Part shown: piece after piece, positions 10,223 through 28,575 of the stretch
How positions within the stretch are numbered: position 1 is the stretch's first letter
Layout: every line of letters begins with the position of its first letter
Assembly (NCBI GenBank): GCA_032821775.1
Contig: JAVLRN010000006.1
Coordinates: 2,914,001 to 2,978,000 of the forward strand
Length of the DNA: 64,000 nt
Source of the DNA: Sanguinoderma infundibulare
Taxonomy: Eukaryota > Basidiomycota > Agaricomycetes > Polyporales > Polyporaceae
Direction of reading: 5' to 3'
Made by a program: the position numbers and the translations under genes
Notes under the pieces: generated by a model
Seen by the model: the letters and a program-made list of their open reading frames with translations, nothing else
Databases searched by the model: none
What the model was told of the DNA's origin: nothing

Positions 10223-12371
10223 CCGATCGGGGCCATGCCGCGAGACATCCAGAACAATCGGGATGACGTCATTTAAGAGCAGTTCGCGTTGACGTTTGTT
10301 TTCAGAACACATTGCGTTCCTGTAGTCCCGCTTGCTGTCCAGCAGCGCCACAGACGACATTCGTATCTTCTCTGTGACCGCCTAGCTGACCGTCTCTCAA
10401 CTGACGCTCCGTCGCTTGTATTCTTAGGGTTTGGTTTACAGCGTTGTATCTTTTAGTTTCTGTATTGTATGCACATGGGATCTCCGAGACTTGTTGACTA
10501 TATCTCAGATTGAATACGCTCGTGTAACCCCCCTCTAGTCTTTTGTCTATATGGTTGTTAGCTTACGTACTGTATAGTTATCCATTTAAGTCATGTGTAT
10601 GAGTATCGGTAGTCCTCCTGTGTAGCCTAACATAGTTGTATTGTAGCACCAGAACCGGCGTCGTATATCGGTATCCGAGCGGAAGAGGTCCTGCACGCCC
10701 AGATATTTGCGCCGGAAATCCTCGAGCAGAGGCCCCCACGAACCTGCCCTGGGATTGTAGCAACATGGACGTCGTTCGGATATCGACCAGATAAACCCAA
10801 AATGATATTGCCAGAGGTCCGGTCAGACATCCGCGCACATCACACAAGTCCCAGTACTGTATTGCCATGATAACTGGTATCCACCCGAAATGGTTGCCCG
10901 AGACTGCCACGTCAATTTCAGTTGCGTACTGTGATCTTCAGAAGACCACAGTGGTGCTCTCAGCTGCAGAACCGTTGGTGCAGTGGCATGCACTGCCGCG
11001 CCGGTTCGTTGATATCGTAACGAGCCCTGTTCCGAATAATTGCGCGGCTTCTTTTTTTATTAATATTCATCAATTTGGCAGAACTTCAAGTTTCGACATC
11101 GGCCAGATGTTTAGGACATCCGCGCGCGTCGACGTTCATCACGCTCGCGGAGGCCACAGCCTTGTCCCCGGACATTTTGCCTCTCTCGCCCGTACTACGC
11201 AACACGGTTCATGCCCAGGTCCCACTGGCAAGAACTTGGAACGCGCCTGGAATTGTTTCACCTAGAAAGGACGACCGCGTCGCGGACCAACACACCCGTC
11301 CATTCGACATCCCACCGCGTCGCTTCAGCCTCGGCGTGCTCGCTCTCGAGCACAATCAGCTCCTCGAAGCACGTCTCCCGCACGGTCAACACTAAGGGGA
11401 ACGGCTCTGGCCCGGTGATCAACCCAGTGGTGTACGCCGAGGAGATCGAGCGTGTTGTCGCCCTAGAACGATGACCGCGCGAGACCGGGGGGCATCCCGC
11501 CCGGGCGGCGGAACCACGTGCACTGGAACCAAACGAGTAGAAACGAAAGGAGAGAAACGAACCCGACGACGAGCGATGACATGATACCGAATTCTCTCCG
11601 TAGACTCGGAGACTTCAACCTCGACTGCACGAGCTTGAACTGGGAACGGGGCCGGGGACAACTGAGGGTGCCGTGGCGCAAAATGTACATATACTCGAGC
11701 GCACACGCCGGCGCCGCGAAGCGTACCAGCGGGAATCAGCGCGCATCAGCACCAAACAGGCAGGACATTCCGCTTTGGGGGCGGGTATGAGGCCCCGCGC
11801 TACGCCCGCCGAAGAAGCACATCAAATGCCGTCTCCGCGTATTGCACTCGTGACGCACACCTCGGACGCGTAGTCCCTTGGCATAGCTTGGCTGCGAGCG
11901 GAGGTACGTCAGTTCGAGAAACCAGGAGGAAGCATACAGATAGGGAACGACGGGTAGAACGGCAAAGGTTGAATCAAGTTCATCGAGAGACGCAAAAGTA
12001 GAGATACACGGTGCTCGCGCTGGGGCATGCCGTAAATCTAAGCAGGCACGTCGGGAAAGCCTTCGCCCCAGAGAGATGCCCGTAGTCGAGTGCTCTTTGG
12101 TGCCCGTGGTCGATCACGGCTCGCACAGCCCCGCGGCCTGCATAGGCGCACCATGCCCGTTCATCGTCAGACGTGAACCCATGAGGAGGGGTTGCAAGAT
12201 ATACACACCTTCGACTGGCTCTCTGCGTCCGATCCGACGACGGACGAGGCGTCCGGGAGCGTGAAGCCTGGCCCGGCGCCGACAGGTATGTTCGAAAAGC
12301 TTTTGCGGGCGTTGATCCTGAGAAGTAAAAGCAAGCAATCGATCATCAGTCATCTTCGACGACGTGCGCAT
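10223..12371. other. Intergenic, one unexplained coding-like patch
   Basis: No recognised gene. The patch at about 11070-11480 has long open frames on both strands. The minus strand reads well around FEELIVLESEHAEAEATRW and WTGVLVRDAVVLS, but with an in-frame stop next to it. I could not connect this to a start, to splice sites or to a family. The rest shows short frames only. Confidence 0.35.
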
Positions 12372-14129
12372 TCAAGAAAGATTTCGAACGGACATGGCGA
12401 GGAGCGAGTTCGCGTATACTAAGGGCGATGCATCAGCGAGTGGCCAAAGACGGATATGCGGGAAAGGCGGTGACGTACGGTTGTTGATGGTGTTGTACAG
12501 CGCGAGGTAGACGAGGTTGTTCGGCATTGCTACAAACTGCTTGCAAGTCAGTGTCCTCATAGGTCCCGAGATAATAGAAGGGAACGCACACAGATGAGTA
12601 TTACTATATCCATTACGCTACGCGCACACACATATCAGTCGAAGAAGTATCTCGCGCTAGACGGGTAACTGACCTAGTGAGAGCCCCGCTCGTCAAAGAG
12701 AACGTCAGGACCCGGTTGAAAAGATTGGTGGTACTGGAGATGGCACAATGAATGCCTGTACGTCACGAGCTCGAGAGTGAGTGCAGACGTACTTCTTGAT
12801 GGGAGACTCGTTGCTTCCAAGGATACGCCACATAGATGCAGCAATAATGATGTCACATGCAGCCGCAAGAGCCAATGATGCCGTGTAGTAGGCCTACAAC
12901 ATGATCAGGGAGTTGCAGAGCGACTACGGTCGGAGGAGCATACGGTGATTCTATGAAAGTTGGAGAATTGCGGGTACTTGAACCTAATATAGTCAGTGAG
13001 CGAGGGTCATATCGAGAGGAGCTCCAGACGTACTCGAGAGTCATCACGACTAGATGAGCAGGAGTTGAAACTTTAATACGGGAGATGCAGAGTATAAATG
13101 ATGGACATACCGATCCCAAGCACTGAATGATGGACGTGAGCTTGCTATGAAAACCGTCAGCATACCGGAGGGGGACATACCGAAGTGAGCGCCGGTGAGG
13201 GACGTCTACCACCGTACGTTACTCCACACAGCCAATGATCTCGGTATAGAGTGCCACTTACAAGAAGCGCGACAAGCCACAGATTGAATCGCCGGCCGGT
13301 CTTGTCCATAACTAAGTCGAGACTCATTTTCACGTCTACAGAGACCTAAGAAGGTGCTAGCACTCACCTATGGACAGCCGCCGTATGTAAAATCTTGGAA
13401 CGTCGCGTAAGCTACAAGTTGAGACACCGCGAAGGCCAGAACAAGACTCACATGTGGATGGAGAAGATGATGAGTGTCTGTAATGGATTGCGTCAACGAA
13501 TGGCGCGCAGAGACAGGGTGGGATAACGAACGGTGAGAAGCGTCGTCACCTATCCACGCAAGCAAGCGCCACCAGTCAGTATCCGAAGCAACACGAAGCG
13601 TGGGGCCAGAAGAGACTCACATCGTCCGATCTGTGGACCCAGACGAATGCTCGTGTCACTCTGGAGAAAAGCGATGCAAGTACAGACCGACGCACACTCT
13701 CGTCAGGAATTGGGCCGCAGGGCGTCCTTCGTCGATGATCAGAGCGCGGAACAAGTATGCACAGATGAGAAGCGTATGCGCCGTTTCGAGAAGCCTGGGA
13801 CACCGAATGAGGAGGGGGAGAAGTCGCGACGTTGTAAAACGCTCACCAGATGAAGAGGACCTGGGAGGCAACGCTGGAGCGTAAGGATCATGTGCATCAC
13901 GGAGGGATTCGAAGGGGTTCTCACAAACGACTTGAGCCACCACTTGTCCTTACTCCAGCTTCTCATAATGTACACGCACGCCTGCTGAGTGGTGAGACAG
14001 TATAGCCTGAGTGTAGCGAATTCAGCGGCGAACAGGCAGTACGGTGAGGAAAGCGAAAGGAACGTACATTGCCGAGCAGACGTCCCCGATAAACAAAGCG
14101 CCGAGGGAGGGAACCAAGGACATAGACAT
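12372..14129 (-). CDS. DUF6534 seven-helix-like membrane protein
   Basis: The family is recognised from the order of its segments. The start MSMSLVPSLGALFIGDVCSAM (from 14129) is followed after an intron by YCLTTQQACVYI. WWLKSF is next, joined by short exons to VLFIW and LLETAHTLLICAYLF. Later come LVLAFAVSQLVAYATF, AYYTASLALAAACDIIIAAS with SNESPIKK, a segment reading NLFNRVLTFSLTSGALT, then FVAMPNNLVYLALYN, and a last exon YANSLLAMSVRNLS ending at 12372. The MPNN-L-Y-A and YANSLLA signatures define the DUF6534 domain of agaricomycete multi-pass membrane proteins. Their function is unknown; a receptor-like role has been guessed only from topology. At least nine exons are needed, and the exons between 13.0 and 13.6 kb are the least certain. 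A TATATTT element lies about 70 bp before the chosen start. Confidence 0.75.
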
Positions 14130-15585
14130 CGAAATACGCAGTGGGGACGGCAGAGAAACAAAGAGAAAGTTATGAGCGGGGCAGACGGCGGGGGCCCAAA
14201 TATAAGTAGTTGTCCTCGACCATCTTAGACAAACGTATGTCATCGTAGGCGACGGCGAATTTTTTTGACATGGCGCATCGAGCATCTCGGGGTTGGGGGC
14301 GGAGGCGGGGCTGCATGCCGAAGCTCAATCTGCCAATGAAGAGGTGTGGAGAAAGTTCGTTGAAGACCAGCGCGGAGGGTGCTGCCAATCAGGAGACCCG
14401 TCTCGCTCGCCTCCGCGGGCTAGCAGGGCGCGGACGTCTTGCATCTGTGCCTCGAGGATTTCCGCCGGGCCCGGCCTGGGCACACGCGTCGATGCTGCAC
14501 TCTGCGAAGAGAGCTAGGATCGAAGCTCTCGGTAGCCGATGTCGTCTCCAGCCCCGCGGTAGTTTCTGTGGACCGTCGCTGATGAGCATGAGCAATTCCG
14601 TCTTTCCAATCGAGCGAAACGTTACCCAGGAAATATTGCGCACACCCCTCCTTTCTCTGCTTACCAGCCAGCATCTCGCCGAGTGATATCGCAGTGGCAT
14701 CGTGCAGAGCGGGAGGGGATGATCCATGATCATGGTGGAAGACTGGAATAAGCGAGATGATGGCGTTGCTACGATCCGCAACCTTCCGCTTCCCTTCTCT
14801 TCAACGGGTCTTTGGCAACTCTTCGCCTCGTCCGCGGACTTTGCGCGGCCGACCCCAGCTCGTCACATTGCCGCAGATGAGGAGTCCACTGTCGTCAGAT
14901 GCTCATGGAATTCTGCGATTGGACTCGATGAACGCTCGGGCCTGCTGCCTTGCCATCAGCTGTACTCGGGCCGACTGGCAGCCCAAATTCTCACCTGCTG
15001 TTCGGAAGGTCAGGTGGAGTCCAAGAGAGTCCACGTTTCAACTTGTCCGGACAAGCTAATTATCGGCAACCGGAGGGATAGAATGATGGGCAAGTCGAAA
15101 GGCGGAGACATCCCTGGGGCGCTTGTTTTGTGCACTAGCGGACACTGAATTTTATCCTCCGAATGATGAATTGAGAATCATCGGAGTTAAGTCGAAGTAT
15201 TATATATCAGTTATTCGGCCTTTCGGATGCTAAAATTCAATATCCGCGGTAGACGACATTCTCGGCCTCTGACAATGGCACGCAGTCAAATCCCGCTGAC
15301 GCTGATCTGAACAGATCTCGCATTAACAGAAGAACCAAAAACAATTCTCTGGGTTGCAGGATTATTGACCGGTCATTGCCTGTGGGCGTCGTACTCGTGG
15401 TGTGGCAGAGGTTACTCGGAATAGTATACAAAACGGACTATATCTAACGACACGAGGGATACTACAATTGGTCAATCAAATCATCTATATGGACCGGGAC
15501 CTAGGGGGCTATAATTCTGAGATTGCAACGTCCACCTACTGCCATCCATATCGTACAACAGCACACCCTACGCACCGAGACCTCC
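14130..15585. other. Intergenic, no gene recognised
   Basis: A few frames of 100-140 codons occur on both strands, but none has a recognisable motif or convincing splice partners. The section includes the promoter of the DUF6534 gene and the 3' end of the first phenol-hydroxylase gene. Confidence 0.4.
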
Positions 15586-18279
<2,694 letters not shown>

Positions 18280-21200
18280 GGAGAGTAATAAGAGCGTGAA
18301 AAGGGAAGATAGCCAAGAAGGGTCGTCGAGGATGGTCGGGCGTAGATGTGAGCGATGGGGGGATGAGGTTCAACCTGGTTTCCCCAACGTCTGAATATAT
18401 ATGCCCAAGTGAAGCCGTCCAGATCGGGAACGAGAAGCACCATAACAGGATGCTGGTACGTCATCCAGCCTATACAATACCACACCGAGAGCCAAGTCGA
18501 GCAGAGTTCATGCAATCCGTCACAATTTACGTACCTTCTGGAGCCGTCGTGAATGCGAGCGGACGGGACACCGGCGTGAAGCCCATCCGACAATGCAGGG
18601 ACTTCCTTCGGCGCCATCCCGCTGCATCGGTGCCCACAGCATTGGGGCCGCGCTATTCCCTTGACTCCCAAGTACACGCCGCCCCACATAGTCGCGCATC
18701 GAAGTATCGACCTGCGGTACTTAGGGGGAGATGCTGAGGAGTAAGCGTTTCCCCCACCCATACCGCGAATCGGTAAATCACGCCACATGGGCAGGTCCTT
18801 AGCGCCATAGAATTGGAGCGATTTGAACGGAAACTTCAGCGATGGACTACATATGGACGGTGTCAGCGAATCGGTAGAAACCTGCGCCGAATAGCAGGGT
18901 CGAGCCGTCGACACTCGGACCTGACAATCCCGGCGCTCCATCTAATCTTGGCGGGTTCTGTGACTGACGTTGGAATGTCGAAGACGTACGGCGTCAAGGC
19001 TACTGTCAACCATATGCTCTCTCCTGCACAGAAACTGCCAAAGCAGATGCTAGAACAGGGGAGCATTCACGCATTAGCCTCGGAAGCGAAGTCGATGTCA
19101 CGATTGCACAGACCTTTGACAGAACCCGAACACGCCGCGAGCAAGATTATGATCGCGCGCGGGTGATTCGAGGCTGAGCTCGTAAAGTGCTTCTGGAACA
19201 ACTTGAAGTCGGACGGACTCTTGCATGCGGCCTCATCGTGAAGCATAGCGCCGCTCTGTGGGGACCCGGTGCGGAAATGGGAGTAAAACCATTTGATCAA
19301 TGGTGTTTAGCAGACAGCGGGCAACGAACCAGGTGCTTACTAAGCAGACGCGAACATGGCATGCGAGGCGCGCAACCGTAGCCTTCCTCCACGCTAAGTC
19401 CTGGATGCCGTGCTTCTGCCAGTCAACCGCGATCGTTACAGCGCCCCAATCCATCGTTGCACTGCCCCAAACTGCCAGGCTTCTCCAGGATCACGCCTGA
19501 TTCGCACCATTTTGCATAAGAGGCACCGTGCTTCCTCAGCTGTAAGTATCCGGCCTCACTCGGATCGACGTTCGCACCCACGTTGGCCCGCCCTCATGCT
19601 GTGGAGAGAGTTACGGTGGTATCAACGTAACTTGTAAGCTGAAGCTCTCCGCCCCCGACTAAGAGCCGCTCGCCCGCCCGCGCACGGAGACAGCGTCGCG
19701 CTTCTTCGGGCGTTCCGATCTTCCAATGCCGAACGGCTCGGTCCCAGACCGGGTTCGAGAGCATGAATTGTCTCATCCATGAAGGCCGCCTACACAGTTG
19801 GGAAGGGGGGACTTGAATGCGCACAATATATTGGCAACGTTGTTCATGCTACGCTTCGGGCGTGGCATGGCCCATGGGGGACACCTGGAGAAAGGAACTC
19901 AGAGTCGTGTACATCGAGAGTGGTTCGGGCTGCTTACGAACCAAGGGAGATCACTGCGCTCCAGTGCAGGATTTCTCTTACGATATTCCCAATATGCGGA
20001 CCTTCGAAAGTTGACAGCTGGTTTGTGCTGACAATCTTCTGGCCTAGCTCTCTTGCGCAAGCCACTGCGTCCCTTGATTGAGTGTCGTGGCGAGAAAGAA
20101 GTCGAGGAGCGCAGATAAAGTCCAAGATAGCCTCAACTGGAGTAACCGTCTCAGCGGGTACAGGCCGACCATTGATTGTCGGCATGTGCCGGGACGCTGG
20201 GGAACCACCCATACGTTAGCAACACGATCTGCGCCATGATACATGTGGCGTGCTTACAAGCCAGGCGAGTAAATGACGCCTTTTCGGCCAGGGAGGCCGC
20301 GAGCAGCCTCGAAGGCGCTCAAGATGAGTAATGTCTCTTCCCAAGCGCGGTTAGAGCCAACGTTCGAAGTCCCTGCGCCACCTCTCAGCACACTGTCGGG
20401 ATAGTGGAGAAGCAGATTATTGGTAGAACACGTACCGCATTGTTTATTCATCGCGCGCTCACTGTCCCCGGATGGAACTTGAATGTCCCCCAAAATTTCG
20501 AAGGAATCACCGCGGCGGCTCCGAAGGGTTGACTCGAGTATCGCCTCCGTGTCCGCTGCGGCAGAGGCGGAGCGCGAGCAGGGAGCGGTGGAGTTTACGT
20601 AGGGTCTGCGGAGCCCAACAGCGACTATATGCGCATATATAGATGGTCAGAGTACAATTCCACCCCCTGCGAGGCTGTCAAAGGCTACCGGTTACTTACC
20701 GGGGATACGCGGGGAGTAGGCTTCGATCGATCGTTTGTGGGCGGCGTCGTGGGCAGTGCGCGTACATCCGAGTCGGAAACCCTATAAGAAAAGCAGTAAA
20801 GGACTATATCACGGCGTCCAGAGACTCAGGAAACTGGACTTCTTTACCAAAAAAACTGCTTAGATGCCAAAGCATCGAGGTAAGGGCCGTTGCCCTCTGA
20901 GTCTCATTGCAGACGTGGCCGGAGGAAGGGAAGAAGAGAGCCAAATAAGCGCCTTCAGGTGAAGTTCAATACGCGAACAAATAGGGACAAACAGAAGTGA
21001 AACACTTTGCGGAGGGCACCGTGAAAGCCTCCCCTCACTGTGCCAGTGGGCATGCAGAAAGAGCTCATGCTCGCTTAGCAAACACTAACATGCTGGCATG
21101 CATAAAATGCGGGAAAATCGTCAGTGATCCATAAAATTACGAGCTGGTCATATCCGAGAGAGCAGGGGGCATTGAGGGGCGATACCTCTCCGGACATGGC

Positions 21201-21543
21201 AAGGCGGGAGACGCCGAGCGGCGGCATTGGCATGACGCTGGACCCGGCTAATAAATGAAGATGGATTCTCAGGGAAACACCGAAAAAATGGTTTGCAAGC
21301 TACGGCCATAGTCGTAGACGTCCAGGCGGGGCAACAGATATTCTGCCAGGCTGGTCACAGCTGCGAACAGTACCCTCCAAATATCGCACATGATCATCCA
21401 TCTATACGTCTACAGCCCAGATACAAGGGACATTTTTGAAAAATACATGAAAGTCATTTACACATGAGTTCGCTGCAGTGATGTCGTGGTGGGTAGTCGA
21501 GTACTATGCACAATGACGGTGATGATGACCTAGTCTGAGTCGT
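18280..21543. other. Spacer between tandem monooxygenases, possible gene remains
   Basis: No gene could be assembled. The minus strand shows protein-like patches separated by stops. They include WEETLLILSAFEAARGLPGR near 20.3 kb, TPVEAILDFICAPRLLS near 20.1 kb, VWDRAVRHWKIGTPEEARR near 19.7 kb and FKLFQKHFTSSASNHPRA near 19.2 kb. I do not recognise the family. They could be exons of an unrecognised gene or remains of a decayed one. The part from 20.5 to 21.5 kb shows nothing. Confidence 0.35.
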
Positions 21544-24330
<2,787 letters not shown>

Positions 24331-27300
24331 GTTGATTGGGATGTGGATGCGAAGTAGCAAGGGGACGGCGTTTACTTTAATGCACCTCCGACGGACGTTC
24401 TTAAGTACTTGCGAGGGTCTACGGGTATATTCCACAAGCGCGGAGGATTGGGAAGTGTTGTTAAAGTTTACTGTTGTGGATAATCGACCTCCGTGGTTCT
24501 GTCAGCTTGCTTGCATGAAGCTGTCGGAGGGCGTCTGAGCGTGTGAAGAGATCCATTCGATCCGGAGCGGTGACGAGGAGAAGGTTACTTGACTTGACAG
24601 CGGTGCTAGTCGTCCATTCCAAGGACCGGGGACGTCGGAGGAACGATTCACGGTGAAGCTCAATCCGGACTTGGCATTGCAGGATCCTGGAGGCACAGAG
24701 CTAGATCCAAGATACAGCAACGAATGCATAGCGAAGAAAAAGTCACAGATCACTTCCAACAAACTGGAGAATGAATAGAAGAAACGGACGCACGGAGACG
24801 AATTCCCGATTAGTGGAGAGTCGTGCTGTGGGCCGACGATGAATAATTTTGACCAGTGCTGACGAATAGCGCAGAGATAGCGCAGCCGAGCACGTTAACA
24901 GGCGACAGCTGGAAGACTTGAATCGCGCCTTGCTACTCACCTCATGGAGAAAGGGGGGAAGTCGAGTTGCCAAACGAGTAACAAGCGTCCGAAGGAGCGC
25001 TCAAGCCATTACGTAGTGGAGTACTGCCACTTTGTGCGTGCGCTCAATATCATATCCGGCTACCATGATCGCAACAATGAGAAGGGATGCTGTAGAGACG
25101 AATTAGCAGGTTCCAAGCACCATGTCAACAACAGCACTAACCTCAACTCCGACTCGGAGGAATCAAAGTCCTCTCGTCCATGAGTTACATGGTCGGAACC
25201 GGCTTTCTCGATAGACGTCACTCGGTCGCAAAATGCTCCGAGGCTGCAAGCTTCTGCCACGTTGATACTTGCACCCTCGGAAGTTATCGTCCCTTTCATG
25301 GAACGTCAACGCAACCGACAGAAGTTTGATGCACAATAAGGCCGGTCTCAATGCAGTAGGCCAGAGTACGTGATCTTGAATAGAAAACACACACTGCACG
25401 TTGCTCCGTGGCCTGCGATCAACATGAGTTATTGTTTTTCTCAGAGCAAGGGGTAGCCAAGAAGTTAAGCGCCGACACGGAGACCTGGGGGGAGGGGTGG
25501 GTGGTCAGCCTCTCGTATCCCCCCAAACGAAATGTTGTCAGGCTCATGAAAATTTTGTGAAGACACTTGGTGAAGACTTTACAGAGCCCCAAATGGGATA
25601 CAGGCCTCGTACGTTCGGGTTTCGTGCCTCAAAACTTGCGGAAGGCCTTCACGGAGGTGATTGCACGAGCGGAGCGACCAAACCTCGAAACTGGCGCCCA
25701 TGGCCAAGTCCAGTCTGACGCTCTCCTCGACACCGAGGGAGGGCCACACCTCCTTCCGCATGAAGACGATAGCGCAATGCCAGATTTAAGGCCTGTTTCC
25801 GGGGGTAGGGGTTGGGGGGGAGTGGTATCGCCCAGATTCCGTCCCCGAAAAATTCAATATTGGTGGTGGAGGGGGTCCCCCCGGCCAGATTGGCGACAAC
25901 CCAAATTTTAGGGCATTGAGTCAAGAGAAAAAGGATTCGCTACCCCTTGCTCAGGGACCATAATGTTTGATCAAGTCGGCCTCAGCTCAAGCGCTGCTGC
26001 TTCAGCACTGCACTGGCGTGTCCCCAGGCGCTGAGCGCTGACTCCCAGTTCGTCCCCTCTATCTTCAGGGGACGGCTGCGTGCGGATAGTGTGGCTTACG
26101 AGGCCATCCCCGAACAAGATGCCCCTTGAGTAGCTTTGTGGGAGAGCCTGCAGGACGTCCGCGCCTTTGCCGCGTTCTTGGAAGGTTTGCACCCCCTTGA
26201 ACCTTCGTCCGTCACCGGTGGCGCCTCCGTTGGTAACGGAGGTCATCAAATTCCACTTGCGACAGCTTTCGAAGTGTACCAAAGCGTTCAAACCCCATTC
26301 AGAGCCTGGAAGGTACGAACTCTGTCGTAAGCTCTTAAACGCCCGAACCCGAAAAGCGGCAAACTCTTGCAAAGATCAACGGGTGCAACCCCAGCAAACA
26401 GCGACAGGACCTCTCGTAGGACGGTCCACGCGTGACACTGCGCAAACACGCGAAAGGGCAGCCAAACCCGCGCAAATCCACGCACCGTCAGCAATAAATT
26501 TCGGCGTTGCACTGTGATGCCTGGCGCGACGCTCACGCATTCGGCTGGACGTTGGTGCGCTCGCGCTTGCGGCACAATGACATCGAGTCGCGTCGAGCTG
26601 GGGCCTAGAGCCAGTTGCCACGTCGGGCATTAGATACGAGGCCGCCCTCCGCCGAGCACGACGAAACGCCAGCGCCCAGCCATCTTCGAGCACGCCATCG
26701 CAGTATTCTCCAACGCCGGCCTTATGAATGTTGCGTGTCTCTTGTCACCGGCGTAGATAGCCAAGACCAAAACGTACTGCAAGGCTGACGCCGTCAGTGC
26801 GCTCCGCGCGAAGATGTCAGTAAATCTTTCTCACCTTGACTCGGACATACTGGGCGTTCTGGGAAGCGGCCAAGAGACGACCGCCAAACGTGAATATTTT
26901 CCACCCAACGGCCTACCCATCCACTCCCGGGAAAACCTGTTGCACCATGCATAGAGACTTGAAGAACCAATCTCAGAAGAATATACTCGCCTCACGGGGC
27001 TTTGTTATGCTTTCGTGGGTCTGCTATCACAGATAAGACACTCATGTTCAGTCAGATAGTTGCGCAAGCGTGCAGAGCCCAGTCTCCAGAGGATTCCAGA
27101 ATGGTGGATGGCCCAGCTATCATGGAGCTGAAAGAGAAACTCAGGACGTGCTTACTGGTAAACCGCCAGCGGTATTCCGCTTACGTAAGTCGTGTCCACG
27201 TGACTGTATCAGGCAAGCGTAATTCAATTGCGCTCCGAGTCGCAGCCCAATTGCAGCTCATGAACCCACTGTGAACCCTTCCGTTAGGCGGTTTAGTGCT

Positions 27301-27420
27301 AGAGTTGGACCGACTGCATGCTTTGGTGAGTGACAAGTGGATGACATGCCTCGGATTTCTTTGTGACGCCCCTACTGCAGAAGAACGAGCGGGGACGGCG
27401 GCGTGCCACGATAATCACGG
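24331..27420. other. Gene-poor interval with G-runs
   Basis: I recognise no gene. G/C runs occur near 25486-25500 and 25797-25880. Open frames near 25.6, 26.1 and 27.1 kb lack family features. Nothing resembles a reverse transcriptase or transposase, so a mobile-element origin is only a possibility. Confidence 0.35.
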
Positions 27421-28050
27421 TGCTGCCAGTGCCGAACTGATTCAAGCTGTGAACGGTTACTAGTTTTCGTGCCGAACTCCAGGACCATCGCTGCACGCTC
27501 ACACGCGGTACAGGATCAAGGAAGGCACGCTGCACTAGATATCTGCGTTCTGATAGCCTCCTCTATGTTAGATATCGAAGCCACCGACTTTATCCTTCAG
27601 GGTGTTCCAAACGATGGTGGCCTCGGCGTCGTGGCGACTCGCTACTGCCACCACCACGCCACCGCCACCTCTCGACCGCAGGAAACCGTGGAAATCGTAT
27701 ATCTCTCGTTTGCCTGCATGCCATATCATATTGTACGACTTTCTCTTTATCGCCGAACCTATACTTGTCACTGATTGGTGTTTGCCTTGCTCGCAGACAA
27801 GGAGAGTTGGCTGCCCACTATCGAGTCCCTTTTCGAGTTGCAGTCCAAATCTCCCAATGGCGACTTCACTTATCATCGAAGTATGGTCCGTCGATGGGCC
27901 TAACCACGGCCGTTCCGCAATCATGAACGAGGACGGGTTGGTGGAGCGACCTCAGGGCATCAGCGAGTCTTGATTCATTGCTCTATCATCCATACATTCA
28001 ACTCCCCTCACCGTAGCTGCCCATGAGATGGCTCGTGGGGCACAGGTCCC
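27421..28050 (+). repeat. Direct repeat, first copy
   Basis: This segment is repeated in direct orientation at 28576-29520. Matching stretches include the block with CAAGCTGT-AACGGTTA, the ATG-containing exon, and over 100 nearly identical bases from GACAAGGAGAGTTGG onward. The second copy is interrupted between about 28680 and 29008 by roughly 330 bp of unmatched DNA. Confidence 0.75.
27565..28050 (+). pseudogene. Truncated alpha/beta-hydrolase fragment
   Basis: This is the 5' part of an alpha/beta-hydrolase gene, starting MLDIEATDFILQGVPNDGG. It includes VEIVYLSFACMPYH, which stands where family members have the first core strand. ESWLPTIESLFELQ comes next, then VWSVDGPNHGRSAI after a change of reading frame. 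It stops resembling the gene just after the exon beginning AHEMARGAQV, where the second copy goes on to the nucleophile elbow. The donor that follows RPQG in the second copy (GTTAGT) is ATCAGC here, so splicing to the next exon is lost. It is a dead partial duplicate of the gene at 29.0-30.3 kb. Confidence 0.65.
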
Positions 28051-28575
28051 GCAAACGGGAAGAGAACGACATCTTCAGGGTATGTGCCTGTCTCTGTGCC
28101 TGCGCTGGGTACAGGAATTCAGAGACGCGTGCTGACGGGATGTGACCAGTTCGACACCGTCGATCGCAAGGGCATTGACGTCCCGTCGTCGAGCACGAAC
28201 AAGGATGCCAGTCGCCAGTAAGTACCAGTGCAAGAAGGACGCGTCAATCGATTCGGAGTGCGTACCCTCTAGTCAGGCGCTTGGCGTATGGGCGACGATT
28301 GCATGTACATTCATGCAGCCTGCCATCAATGTTGCCCATAGAAGATGATAACCAGGGCGAGAGCGGTGGCGAGGAATGCGGGAAAGAAGGCGTGATGACC
28401 TGTCGGCTGGAATGCGGACCTCAATGCTCTCGTTCGCCTGCCCCTCCAGGACTCCCCAATTTTGTTATTTCATCAACAAACTACGTCCTCCCCCAGAGGC
28501 CGCGGCCTCAAGCCGGGCCGTGCAGAGCCATATCGCAAAGACGACCATCGATCGAGCTACGCGACGGTGTAGATA

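Noticed and set aside
25480..25900. Transposon or LTR suggested by G-runs and odd composition
   Set aside because: I could find no convincing terminal repeats, no target-site duplication and no transposase or reverse-transcriptase motif.
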